From Peptococcaceae bacterium BRH_c4b (GTDB lineage Bacteria > Bacillota > Desulfotomaculia > Desulfotomaculales > Desulfocucumaceae): a stretch of 64,000 bases of DNA. A program made the position numbers and the translations under genes. The DNA lies in assembly GCA_000961595.1 (NCBI GenBank), contig LADO01000017.1:62001-126000 (forward strand), read 5' to 3'. Position 1 is the stretch's first letter. Each line of letters begins with the position of its first letter. The notes below the pieces were generated by a model. That model made no database searches, had not been told where the DNA came from, and worked only from the letters and a program-made list of their open reading frames with translations. Below, in pieces: positions 52,179 to 60,169 of this stretch.

Positions 52179-52274
52179 AGGCCGTTGAAAAACTGCGCCT
52201 GACCTCTGACTTATCGGTACGCTCCGCGCTGTCCGGCTTCGCCTTTCGCGCCATACTTGTTTTTGAACGGCCTT
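52179..52274 (+). repeat. GGCCGTT-ended repeat element, copy 3
   Basis: Begins one base after the pyrD stop with AGGCCGTTGAAAAACTGCGC and ends with TTGTTTTTGAACGGCCTT. 96 bp, closely similar to copy 1 except for a TTATCGGTACG insertion. It lies between pyrD and pyrF in the transcript, so its hairpin ends will be in the mRNA. Confidence 0.9.
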
Positions 52275-52303
52275 AGGAATTAGTCTCATGGGGGGATGGA
52301 AAA

Positions 52304-53044
52304 ATGTCGGGTAAGGACAGGCTGATTATAGCCCTGGACGTCAGCGATAGCCAACAAGCCCTGGATCTGGTAAAGATGCTGGCGCCTTACGCAGGTATGT
52401 TCAAGGTGGGCATGGAGCTTTTTTACAGCCAGGGAGCAGGTATAATAAGCGAAATTAAAAAAAAGAACGGCAAAGTTTTTTTGGATTTAAAACTGCACGA
52501 TATACCCAACACTGTTTACCGGGCGGCCAGGGCGCTAGCCGGGCTGGGGGCGGATATAATCAACGTACACGCCGCCGGCGGCAAAGAAATGATGCGCCAG
52601 GCCATGGCGGGGGTAAAGGAAGGGGCGGCCGCTTCCGGCGCCAGGCCCCCCCTGGTTATTGCGGTAACCGTGCTGACTAGTATTGACCAGGAGGTTTTTA
52701 ACAACCAGTTGGGTGTGCCGGGTCCAATAATTGACATAGTTTTATCCTGGGCAGTGCAGGCCAAAGAGGCGGGATTGGACGGAGTGGTGGCCTCGCCTCT
52801 GGAGGTTGCTGCTATTCGTGAGGCATGCGGGAAAAATTTTGTTGTGGTTACCCCTGGCATAAGACCTTCCGGCTCAGATGTGGGAGATCAGAAAAGAATC
52901 ATGACGCCCGGACAGGCCATTAACGCCGGTGCTACTTATATTGTGGTGGGCCGGCCGGTAACTGCTGCAGATGATCCGGTTTCCGCCGCAATGAAAATAG
53001 CTGCAGAAATTGATCTTACACCGGGAAAGGGATGTGTCGGATGA
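52304..53044 (+). CDS. pyrF: Orotidine-5'-phosphate decarboxylase
   Basis: Converts OMP to UMP. 246 residues. Active-site Asp-Lys-Asp in FLDLKLHDIPNTVYRAA near 60-76 (class 1 type), phosphate loop TPGIRPSG near 186 and GATYIVVGRPVTAADDP near 212. ATG 52304 follows GGGGGGATGG about 7 nt upstream. The stop lies inside the terminator stem. Confidence 0.96.
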   Translation: MSGKDRLIIALDVSDSQQALDLVKMLAPYAGMFKVGMELFYSQGAGIISEIKKKNGKVFLDLKLHDIPNTVYRAARALAGLGADIINVHAAGGKEMMRQAMAGVKEGAAASGARPPLVIAVTVLTSIDQEVFNNQLGVPGPIIDIVLSWAVQAKEAGLDGVVASPLEVAAIREACGKNFVVVTPGIRPSGSDVGDQKRIMTPGQAINAGATYIVVGRPVTAADDPVSAAMKIAAEIDLTPGKGCVG

Positions 53045-53056
53045 CACATCCCTTTT
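53026..53056. terminator. Terminator shared by pyrF and the spore protein gene
   Basis: AAAGGGATGTGTC/GACACATCCCTTT perfect stem, GGAT loop, then T and GCC. The pyrF stop TGA lies within it. The convergent spore protein gene ends 5 nt beyond, so it works for both strands. Confidence 0.88.
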
Positions 53057-53060
53057 GCCG

Positions 53061-53240
53061 CTATTGCCCCGGGGTGAGGGTGTTTTCAGCGCGCTGGATC
53101 GCCAGTTTTACAAGGTTTCCGCAGTCTCTCGATGAAACAGAGCCAAAGTCGCCTTCCCGGGCTACCACATCGGCCACGCCCAGTTCCCTGGCCAGTTCAA
53201 ACTTAAGCCTGTCGGACATGATACTGCGATTTCTGCCCAT
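53061..53240 (-). CDS. Small acid-soluble spore protein, alpha/beta-type
   Basis: A 59-residue DNA-binding spore protein. LKFELARELGV near 13 and SVSSRDCGNLVKLAI near 38 resemble the KYEIAQELGV and the Gly-rich G-x-MTKKLV parts of the family, though this one is divergent, lacking the usual GGxMTKxL pattern. Such proteins coat spore DNA in the forespore. The ATG at 53240 has AAGGGGATGG 3-6 nt upstream; an earlier in-frame start is not needed. It lies between pyrF and pyrE on the opposite strand. Confidence 0.85.
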   Translation of the reverse strand: MGRNRSIMSDRLKFELARELGVADVVAREGDFGSVSSRDCGNLVKLAIQRAENTLTPGQ

Positions 53241-53500
53241 ATGCCATCCCCTTTCAGTTGGAGACAATTCCTCTTTGACTGCAACCAGTCAAAGAGTTTA
53301 TGTCTCTTTCCCGGGTTGGATACGTCTGAGACCCGGCGGGTACGCTACCCTCAACCTGCGGTTCAAGCGGCTGATTGGTATTTATTTTTTGCGGAACATT
53401 AATATTATTTGTCTAAAACGAATAATGATGTGTGGAATTGTTTTCTTACCTTTTCTCATTATAATCCATCTGATATAATTTCTTTTTGGGATGAATTAAA
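53241..53500. other. Intergenic, no gene
   Basis: Contains TGGAGACAATTCCTCTTTGA...TCAAAGAGTTTATGTCTC, a diverged form of the hairpin repeat family, and otherwise AT-rich DNA. No frame or RNA was recognised. Confidence 0.5.
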
Positions 53501-53615
53501 TCAGTAGTCAGGAGTCAGTAGTCAGAATGAGAGAACCGGCGACTTCTCTTGCAACAAGTTGGTAAATTGCTGGAAGCATATTCTTAATGCATTTAAGAAT
53601 TCTGACTATTTGAAT
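53501..53615. repeat. GTCAGGAGTCAG-type dispersed repeat, copy 2
   Basis: CAGTAGTCAGGAGTCAGTAG, then AGAATGAGAGAACCGGCGA, then AAATTGCTGGAAGCATATTC and AAGAATTCTGACTATTTGAA. It is colinear with 42218-42413 but has lost an internal 70 bp. Both copies lie upstream of pyr genes. Confidence 0.8.
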
Positions 53616-53620
53616 AAACG

Positions 53621-53756
53621 TCCAAAGAAGGTGTGTCCCCTGACATAAATTGGGGACATTCCTTCATGAAATTATCAAGAAGATGGCAATCCTGGATAGT
53701 CTAAGGAATTATTAAGAAGTCAGGGGTATTTGATAATCAAGAAGGTGTGTCCCCAC
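53621..53756. repeat. GGTGTGTCCCC/GGGGACATTCC repeat cluster before pyrE
   Basis: GAAGGTGTGTCCCC at 53628-53640, TTGGGGACATTCCTTC at 53650-53665, and GAAGGTGTGTCCCC again at 53741-53754. The cluster ends 25 nt before the pyrE start, within its presumed leader. Confidence 0.8.
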
Positions 53757-53779
53757 ACCGCTGAAAGGAGTGTCAGATT

Positions 53780-54352
53780 TTGCAATCTGATGAAGTCAGA
53801 AAAATTTTTGAAAAAACCGGGGCTATGCTAAACGGCCACTTCCGTCTTACCTCAGGCAGGCATAGCGACCGTTACTTTCAGTGCGCCCTGGTGCTTCAGC
53901 ACCCGGAATACTGCGGGCAGTTATGTCGTGAACTGGCTGCCCGTTTTGCCGGTGAAGATGTGGAGGCCGTAATCGGCCCGGCCATGGGGGGCATACTAGT
54001 GGCCTACGAGGTGGCCAGGGTGCTGGGTGTGCGGAGCATATTCGCGGAACGGGAAAACGGGGAAATGACCCTGCGCCGGGGATTCACCATCCGGCCTGGG
54101 GAAAAGCTGCTGGTGGTGGAGGATGTCATTACCACCGGCGGTTCCGTGCTGGAGGTTATGGATGTAGTACGTAAATCCGGCGGGGAAGTAGCCGGGGTGG
54201 GCGTGCTGGTGAATCGCAGCGGCGGTACCGTAGATCTGGGTGTGCGCACAGAGTCACTGCTGGATGTCCCGGCGGTGTCCTACAAGCCCGACGACTGCCC
54301 GCTTTGCCGGGAGGGACTGCCCTGTGTGAAGCCGGGCAGCAGGCAGGTCTAA
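53780..54352 (+). CDS. pyrE: Orotate phosphoribosyltransferase
   Basis: Makes OMP from orotate and PRPP. 190 residues. FRLTSGRHSDRYFQCALVLQ near 21 and the PRPP loop LLVVEDVITTGGSVLEVM near 113-130; the tail has CPLCREGLPC, a Cys pair also seen in related Clostridia. TTG start 53780 lies 6-7 nt after AAAGGAGTG. It is separated from pyrF by the antisense spore gene and repeats, so it is probably transcribed from its own promoter. Confidence 0.95.
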   Translation: MQSDEVRKIFEKTGAMLNGHFRLTSGRHSDRYFQCALVLQHPEYCGQLCRELAARFAGEDVEAVIGPAMGGILVAYEVARVLGVRSIFAERENGEMTLRRGFTIRPGEKLLVVEDVITTGGSVLEVMDVVRKSGGEVAGVGVLVNRSGGTVDLGVRTESLLDVPAVSYKPDDCPLCREGLPCVKPGSRQV

Positions 54353-54433
54353 AAGTATGTCAAATGTCGAAAGTCCTTTTGGTTGACTTTTGACCTTAGA
54401 CTGTTATTTAAATGAGAACCCGGGGGTAAGGGT

Positions 54434-55918
54434 ATGGCTTCAGTTGTCAAAAAAAAATTAATCTTGCTGGTGGTGGATTCTTTTCACCCCCATGCACTGA
54501 AAAGATCCCTGGAACGCAAAATGATGCCGGCACTGGAATACATCATAAACAGGGGTTACTTTACTGATCGGTGTGTTTCCGTGTTTCCCACCATGACCCC
54601 CACCTGTGCCAGTTCCATTGCCACCGGCACGCTACCGTCCCAGCACCAAATCCCAGGCTTTGTCTGGTACAGCCGCCGGGAAAAACGCATGATTAATTAC
54701 GGCATGACCCTTTGGGTCGTGCTGAAGCTGGGAGCGCGCCGGGTTATCCAGGACCTCCTTTTCAATCTGAACCAAAATCAGCTCAGCAGCAAGGTCAAAA
54801 CAATATACGAGACATTGGAGCAGGGCGGCTTCTCCACCGGGGCGGTTAACCCCTTTATTTTCAGAGCCGGCAGGGAGCATAGCACAAAAATACCCCTCAG
54901 TCTGGGTGTTGCTTCGATTTTTAAGCTGGGTGGACCGGTATGGGGGCCGGAAAGCCTTTTCCTGGGAAAGATCCTGCCGCCGTCCGGATTCAAGAGTAAG
55001 CTGCTGACCAATTGGCATTATTATCGCAAATACGGTGTCAATGATGAGTATTCCGGTTTGGTGACGGAATGGCTGATTAGCGGGGGCAGGCAGCCGGACA
55101 TGTTAAGCGTCTACTTGCCGGATACCGATGGCTATGCCCATCACCACGATCCCTCCCGCACCGAACTGTCTCTGAAAAGGGTTGACAGGCAGCTGCAAAA
55201 AATAATGAACTGTTTCGGCAGTTGGGCGGAGGCCCTGCAAAAAAACATGTTCATTATCACCGGGGATCATTCCCAGAGCCTGGTGCAAAATTCCGGTGAC
55301 CACATGGTTAATCTCACCGAAATATTTGGCGAATTTTCATTGGCGAAACTGGACGAGCAGGCCGGGGACGGGGATATAGCCGTGTGTATCAACGAGAGGA
55401 TGTGTCACATCTATTTTCTTAACCAGGCCGGACATCTACCGGGTGAAGTGCTTAAAGTCGCGGGTGCGGCACCGGGAATAGACCAAATCGCCTGGAAGGA
55501 GAACGGGTGGTATAAAGTGGTCAGAGGCAGCATGGCGGGTGAGGTATCATTCCGGCCCGGTAGCGGGTATTCCGATGAATACGGCCAGAACTGGGATATC
55601 AGGGGCGATCCCGGCGTGTTGGATATTTCACTCTTCCAGGGTAAAATGGCTTACGGTGATTATCCAGATGCCCTGAACCGCCTGCAAGGTTTCCTGGATT
55701 GCGCCCAGGCCGGGGATATGGTGCTAACCGCCAGACCGGGCTACGAATTTACAGATAAATATTCGCCCAGCCACCAGGGGTGTGGCAGTCACGGCTCACT
55801 GTTCTGGGAGGACTCCCTGGTGCCACTGGTGATTAGCGATCAGGATTATGCCCCGCAGCGTCCGAGGCTTCAGGATATAGCAGGGATTATTCGCTGTTAT
55901 TTTGGCCTGCCCCGTTAG
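54434..55918 (+). CDS. Alkaline-phosphatase-superfamily phosphodiesterase
   Basis: A 494-residue type I phosphodiesterase/nucleotide-pyrophosphatase-like enzyme. Metal ligands and nucleophile: LLVVDSFHPHALKR near 13 (Asp), the Thr in SVFPTMTPTCASSIATG near 50-66, PDTDGYAHHHDP near 228, ITGDHSQSLVQ near 275, and H in GCGSHGSLFWED near 455. No signal peptide is present, so it is likely cytosolic. ATG follows GGGGGTAAGGGT, a moderate ribosome site. Substrate not predictable; relatives handle phosphonates or nucleotide diphosphates. Confidence 0.88.
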   Translation: MASVVKKKLILLVVDSFHPHALKRSLERKMMPALEYIINRGYFTDRCVSVFPTMTPTCASSIATGTLPSQHQIPGFVWYSRREKRMINYGMTLWVVLKLGARRVIQDLLFNLNQNQLSSKVKTIYETLEQGGFSTGAVNPFIFRAGREHSTKIPLSLGVASIFKLGGPVWGPESLFLGKILPPSGFKSKLLTNWHYYRKYGVNDEYSGLVTEWLISGGRQPDMLSVYLPDTDGYAHHHDPSRTELSLKRVDRQLQKIMNCFGSWAEALQKNMFIITGDHSQSLVQNSGDHMVNLTEIFGEFSLAKLDEQAGDGDIAVCINERMCHIYFLNQAGHLPGEVLKVAGAAPGIDQIAWKENGWYKVVRGSMAGEVSFRPGSGYSDEYGQNWDIRGDPGVLDISLFQGKMAYGDYPDALNRLQGFLDCAQAGDMVLTARPGYEFTDKYSPSHQGCGSHGSLFWEDSLVPLVISDQDYAPQRPRLQDIAGIIRCYFGLPR

Positions 55919-55943
55919 AACCGGGGGCAAGGGACGGATACTC

Positions 55944-57725
55944 TTAATTTTCACTGCCACTTTGTCTTAAACTTTCAGCCAGATCCTGACGGGGGTCAAC
56001 AAACAGGGTCTTCTGGTTAGTGTATATAACGTAGCCGGGTTTGGCCCCGCCGGGTTTGCTTACGTATTTGCGCAGGGTATAGTCTACCGGCACCCTGCCG
56101 GATTCCCTGGCTTTACTGAAATAGGCGGCCAGGGAAGCGGCCTCCGTAAGCGTGGTTTCTTCCGGCTCCTGCCCGGATGCTCTGATGATTACGTGGGAAC
56201 CCGGGATATCCTTGGTATGCAGCCAGATGTCGTCGTCCCGGGCCATTTTCATAGTCAGGTGGTCGTTCTGGCGGTTATTCTTGCCCACCAGAATGGTAAT
56301 ACCGCTGGAAGAAACAAAGACGAGGGGGTGGGGAATATCCCGCTCTTTACTTTTTTTGCCCCGGGGGGGCGGGGGCAGTTTTAAATAATCCTGGCTCGCC
56401 AGTTCCTGCCGGATTTGCGCCGTCTCCCCGGTTGTCTCGGCCATGATGATGGCATTTTCCACCCCGGAGAAATAATGTAGCTCACTGGCCGAAAGTCCTG
56501 CCTGGTATCTGGCCGCTGCCAGGGTGCTTTTGGCTTTGTTGTATTTTTTAAAGTATTGCTGGGCGTTTTCAGATGGGGACAACCGTGGGTCAAGGGCAAT
56601 GGCAACCGCCGGGCATTCCGGCTGGTAGAAATCTTCCAGCACCGCCTCCCGGTCCCCTTTATTGATACGGTATATGTTGGCAGTAATTAAGTCCCCGGCA
56701 ATCCTGAACTGCTCTCTTTCCCCGGCCTCGTCGATACTCTCTAGCTGCAGGGCCAGCTTTTTCCCCAGGCGGGACATTTCCTTGCGCACGGTTGCTAAAA
56801 GGGATTGTTTCTCCCTCTCCAGTATTTCTTCTTCCTGTTTGCGGCAGTAATAATGGTCCACCAAACTGTTCATCCCGCCTGGCAGTGTTTCAAAGCCGGT
56901 AAACCTGGTAAGCTCAAAGGCGGCGAACTCCAGGGGCAGTTTTTTGGGGTCCAGAACCAGAGTGGGACGGAACTGCCCTGCCCCGGTGTCTTTCATTATT
57001 TTCCGGAGATTCAGCCAGACGGTGCGTAATTCGTATTCACCGCATAGCTCCAGGGGCGTGTTGAGGGACAAACCGGAGCGGTATACTATTTCACCGGCCA
57101 TCAAGGGTGAAAGTCCCTCAAAATCTTTTTGTATAATATCGGTTATATTTTTATTCAGGGGACGGGAGAGCAATACACGGAAAAATTCCTCTTCGTCCAG
57201 TTCCAGGGGATTCAGCTTGTTCTGGGGCGGCGGCGCTATGTAAGGCCGGCCGGGCAGAACCTCACGGTGGCGGCTTACTGCGTGGGTGTAGCGCCGGATG
57301 CCGTCAAGGATGGTATTTTCGCTGTCCAGCAGTATTATGTTGCTGTGGCGGCCCATAATTTCGCAAACCAGCTTTTTGGACGACGGTCTCCCTAACTCGT
57401 CCCGGGCGTCCACCGTAATTACCAGAATTCTTTCCAATCCCTGCTGATCGATAGAGTTAATGCGGCCACCCTCCAGGTGCTTGCGCAGCACCATGCAAAA
57501 AAGTGGCGCTGCGGCAGGGTTCTCTCTTGTTCCAGAGGTAAGGTGAACCCTGGCCAGCCCGGCGCTGGCGTTAAGCAGCAGGCGCAGACGGCCCTGCTGC
57601 TGCCGGTGTATGATCATATGTATTTCTTCCCGGGCGGGCTGATATATTTTTTCTATTCTCCCGCCTGTTAGTAGCTGGGTGAGCTCATTTTTCACTGCGG
57701 CCAGCACCAGACCGTCATAGGGCAT
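55944..57725 (-). CDS. rqcH: RqcH (NFACT/Rqc2-like) ribosome quality control protein
   Basis: Binds stalled 50S subunits and recruits tRNA-Ala to add C-terminal alanine tails in Bacillus; formerly called fibronectin-binding protein FbpA. 593 residues. NFACT-N domain (PYDGLVLAAVKNELTQLLTG near 2 and LARVHLT near 60), a coiled coil near 290-440 (ERERxxLLATVRKEMSRL-like), and the NFACT-R domain with ILVGKNNRQNDHLTMKMA near 500, DIWLHTKDIPGSHVIIR near 525 and VPVDYTLRKYVSKPGGAKPG near 560. ATG 57725 lies 7 nt after CGGAGGA. The extension to 57779 is not needed. Confidence 0.92.
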   Translation of the reverse strand: MPYDGLVLAAVKNELTQLLTGGRIEKIYQPAREEIHMIIHRQQQGRLRLLLNASAGLARVHLTSGTRENPAAAPLFCMVLRKHLEGGRINSIDQQGLERILVITVDARDELGRPSSKKLVCEIMGRHSNIILLDSENTILDGIRRYTHAVSRHREVLPGRPYIAPPPQNKLNPLELDEEEFFRVLLSRPLNKNITDIIQKDFEGLSPLMAGEIVYRSGLSLNTPLELCGEYELRTVWLNLRKIMKDTGAGQFRPTLVLDPKKLPLEFAAFELTRFTGFETLPGGMNSLVDHYYCRKQEEEILEREKQSLLATVRKEMSRLGKKLALQLESIDEAGEREQFRIAGDLITANIYRINKGDREAVLEDFYQPECPAVAIALDPRLSPSENAQQYFKKYNKAKSTLAAARYQAGLSASELHYFSGVENAIIMAETTGETAQIRQELASQDYLKLPPPPRGKKSKERDIPHPLVFVSSSGITILVGKNNRQNDHLTMKMARDDDIWLHTKDIPGSHVIIRASGQEPEETTLTEAASLAAYFSKARESGRVPVDYTLRKYVSKPGGAKPGYVIYTNQKTLFVDPRQDLAESLRQSGSEN

Positions 57726-57853
57726 ACTTTTATCCTCCGTTTGCACTGGATGGGCAAAATAATTAAAGTATAGCACCAACGGTAAAGAGGGTCAATTTAC
57801 CTTAGAAGAATTTACCAATGGTACCGGTTAACTAAGTTATTAAGTTATTAAGA

Positions 57854-59269
57854 CTAGTCCACATCTATAATCTTACCCGGGTTTAAGATTAAATTGGGGT
57901 CAAAGGCCTTCTTAATGGCCCTGATCATTTTTATTTGAACAGGGTCCATATATTTGGCCATGGCATTTTTCCTTTTTGCCCCTATGCCATGTTCCCCGGA
58001 CAGCTGGCCTCCGAAAGAATATATGATTTGATATATTTCATCAAGAACCTTATCTTTGGTTTCATGCCATAGACTGTCGTTCATATCTTCTTTTAGCAGG
58101 GTGGCGTGGATGTTGCCGTCACCGGCGTGGCCGAAACATGGTATTTTAATGTTGTTTTGGCCAGCTATTCTGCGTATTTCCTCAAGAACGGCGGGAATAC
58201 AGCTTACCGGCACTACAATATCCTCCATACAATAAACCGGACTGGTCACCCTCAGGGATTCCGCCAGCACTCTTCTTGGTTTCCATATTTTTTCCAGGGT
58301 TGCGGCATTATCGCCAACAAAAATTTCCAGGCATCCATTTTCCAGGCAAGCGTTGCCGATAGCCTCCATATCTTCTTCTAATTGCGCTTCCGTTGTGGCC
58401 TCAAGTTCTATAATGAAATGTGCGCCTGCTTCATTGTAGGGAACTTTACGGTTTAGAAAATTCTCAGCGGATTTTATGCAGAGGTTGTCCATAAATTCAA
58501 TGGAAGTGGGGATGATGCCGCTGCCGGTCATTAATTTGGGTACCATGCTGATGGCGGTCTGCATATCCCCGAAGGGTACCAGCAGCACGGAGTTAAACCT
58601 GGGGCGGGGTAGCAGCTTTAAATAAATCCTGGTAACAATGCCCAGGGTGCCTTCCGATCCTATCATCAGGCGGACCAGGTCGTATCCTGTGACATTTTTA
58701 ACACATTTTCCTCCCAGTTTTGTAACTTCGCCGGTGGGCAGGACAACCTCCAGCCCATAAATGTGCCTGGACGTGCAGCCGTATTTGACAGCCTTGTTGC
58801 CACCGGCATTGGTGGCGACGTTTCCCCCGATGAAAGAGCTGCCGGCGCTGCAGGGATCCCCTGCGTACAGGTAGCCTTCCTCTCTGGCCCTCAGCTGAAT
58901 TTCCCCGGTGGTTACCCCCGGTTCCACCACCATAAAAAGATTCTCTCTGTCAATTTCAATAATTTTATTCATCTTTTCCAGGGATAAGACAATTCCCCCC
59001 AGCACGGGAACCGCCCCGGCCGCCAGCCCCGTACCGGCTCCCCGGGGTGTAACCGGCACCATTGCACTGTTTGCCAGCTTGATAATTTCAGATATCTGGG
59101 CGGTGTTTTCCGGTTTAACCACCGCTTCGGGCATACGGCACCACTCTGTCCCGGGAACTTCGTCATGAGAATATGTTTCCAGACTTTCCCGGTCAGTAAG
59201 CACCTTTTTGGGCCCCACGATATTTTCCAGCTTGGCTATCACCGCAGATGTTACTCTGTTATATTGCAC
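57854..59269 (-). CDS. glcD: GlcD-type FAD-linked 2-hydroxyacid oxidase (lactate/glycolate)
   Basis: Oxidises D-lactate, glycolate or similar 2-hydroxyacids. 471 residues. FAD-binding type 4 domain (about 40-220): VTPRGAGTGLAAGAVP near 75, LYAGDPCSAGSSFIGGNVAT near 135, LVRLMIGSEGTLGIVTRI near 195. The C-terminal oxidase domain has HAGDGNIHATLL near 385 and GGQLSGEHGIGAKRKNAM near 425 (the metal-binding His). Start is the GTG at 59269, 7 nt after GGAGGG. It is divergent from the lut genes and shares their operator region, so it is likely co-regulated. Its electrons may pass to the adjacent LutB/LutA Fe-S protein, as with archaeal LdhAB types; that is inference. Confidence 0.9.
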   Translation of the reverse strand: MQYNRVTSAVIAKLENIVGPKKVLTDRESLETYSHDEVPGTEWCRMPEAVVKPENTAQISEIIKLANSAMVPVTPRGAGTGLAAGAVPVLGGIVLSLEKMNKIIEIDRENLFMVVEPGVTTGEIQLRAREEGYLYAGDPCSAGSSFIGGNVATNAGGNKAVKYGCTSRHIYGLEVVLPTGEVTKLGGKCVKNVTGYDLVRLMIGSEGTLGIVTRIYLKLLPRPRFNSVLLVPFGDMQTAISMVPKLMTGSGIIPTSIEFMDNLCIKSAENFLNRKVPYNEAGAHFIIELEATTEAQLEEDMEAIGNACLENGCLEIFVGDNAATLEKIWKPRRVLAESLRVTSPVYCMEDIVVPVSCIPAVLEEIRRIAGQNNIKIPCFGHAGDGNIHATLLKEDMNDSLWHETKDKVLDEIYQIIYSFGGQLSGEHGIGAKRKNAMAKYMDPVQIKMIRAIKKAFDPNLILNPGKIIDVD

Positions 59270-59297
59270 AGGCAAACCCTCCTGACTAATAATCTAA

Positions 59298-59308
59298 TGG
59301 TCAGACCA
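59298..59308. promoter_or_regulatory. FadR/LldR-type operator, site 1
   Basis: TGGTCAGACCA is a perfect TGGTxxxACCA palindrome, the consensus for PdhR/LldR/FadR-type GntR regulators. It lies 29 bp upstream of the glcD start codon, between its promoter and ribosome site. Confidence 0.65.
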
Positions 59309-59432
59309 TCACATGACTTCTTCATTTTTGTTAGAATAACATATTTTCCTGCATAAAAATTAAATGTTAATATTTACATTACAGCAAAAGATTAAAAATT
59401 ATATGCAGCACGAAGGAAATTTTCAAAGGGCA

Positions 59433-59463
59433 TTGAATATTTAATGGCATGATGGTATGACCA
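59433..59463 (+). promoter_or_regulatory. lut promoter with overlapping operator, site 2
   Basis: TTGAAT (59433-59438), 17 nt, TATGAC (59456-59461) is a fair promoter. TGGTATGACCA (59453-59463), again TGGTxxxACCA, overlaps the -10 box. It lies about 85 bp upstream of lutC, so a bound regulator would block transcription. Confidence 0.6.
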
Positions 59464-59548
59464 CCAGCTAATCATGCGTTATCGGCCATATATCTGGCGG
59501 CCTGCCCAGTGGGTAGGTCAGTAATTTAACGAATTGCTGGAGAGCGGG

Positions 59549-60169
59549 GTGAACTCTTTGACACAGGATGACACAATTGTTTCCGGCCATTGGGAACAGT
59601 ATAACAGATTATATGAGGATTTTAAGTATATGGCGGAAGCTATCTCTGCCCGGGTGCATAGGGTAAAAGGCTATACGGAGGCTGCCGGAGAAATCGCAAA
59701 AATAGTTAATGAGTTAAAAATAATAACAATTGTAACTGATCTATCTCCCATGGTCAGGGAATTAAATCTCGCCGTCAGCCTTGACGGCACCGGAGCGTCA
59801 GTTCATGCGGATAATCTCAGACAGCTGGCAGCCGGGGCCGATATGGGCATCTCCAGCGCAGACCTGGCCATCGCCGAGACAGGTACCCTGGGACATTATG
59901 CAGACGATATGGAGGGCAGGCTGGTTTCCATGCTTCCCCCCGTACACCTGGTGCTGGTCCGCACAGACAGCCTGGTGAATACCCTGCGGATTGCCCTGGA
60001 ACGCTACAAAGATAACGTAAGTTCCCTGCCTGCCTATTTGACTTTCATTTCCGGACCCAGCCGAACGGCGGATATTGAGCGGGTGCTTACCATTGGTGTG
60101 CATGGGCCCGGCAAGCTTGAGATTATATTTATTGACAGTCCGGGAGGTGCTATCCGTGGGGGTAAATGA
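59549..60169 (+). CDS. lutC: LutC/YkgG-type lactate utilisation protein
   Basis: A LUD-domain protein of about 206 residues. IVTDLSPMVRELNLAVSLDG and DMGISSADLAIAETGTLGHY (near 105-125) and MLPPVHLVLVRTDSLVNTL near 135-153 are the family core; FISGPSRTADIERVLTIGVHGPG near 175-197 follows. Known LutABC oxidise L-lactate to pyruvate. Two starts are possible: GTG 59549 (6 nt after GGAG) and TTG 59558 (6 nt after GGGGTG). Overlaps the next gene by 14 nt. Confidence 0.88.
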   Translation: MNSLTQDDTIVSGHWEQYNRLYEDFKYMAEAISARVHRVKGYTEAAGEIAKIVNELKIITIVTDLSPMVRELNLAVSLDGTGASVHADNLRQLAAGADMGISSADLAIAETGTLGHYADDMEGRLVSMLPPVHLVLVRTDSLVNTLRIALERYKDNVSSLPAYLTFISGPSRTADIERVLTIGVHGPGKLEIIFIDSPGGAIRGGK

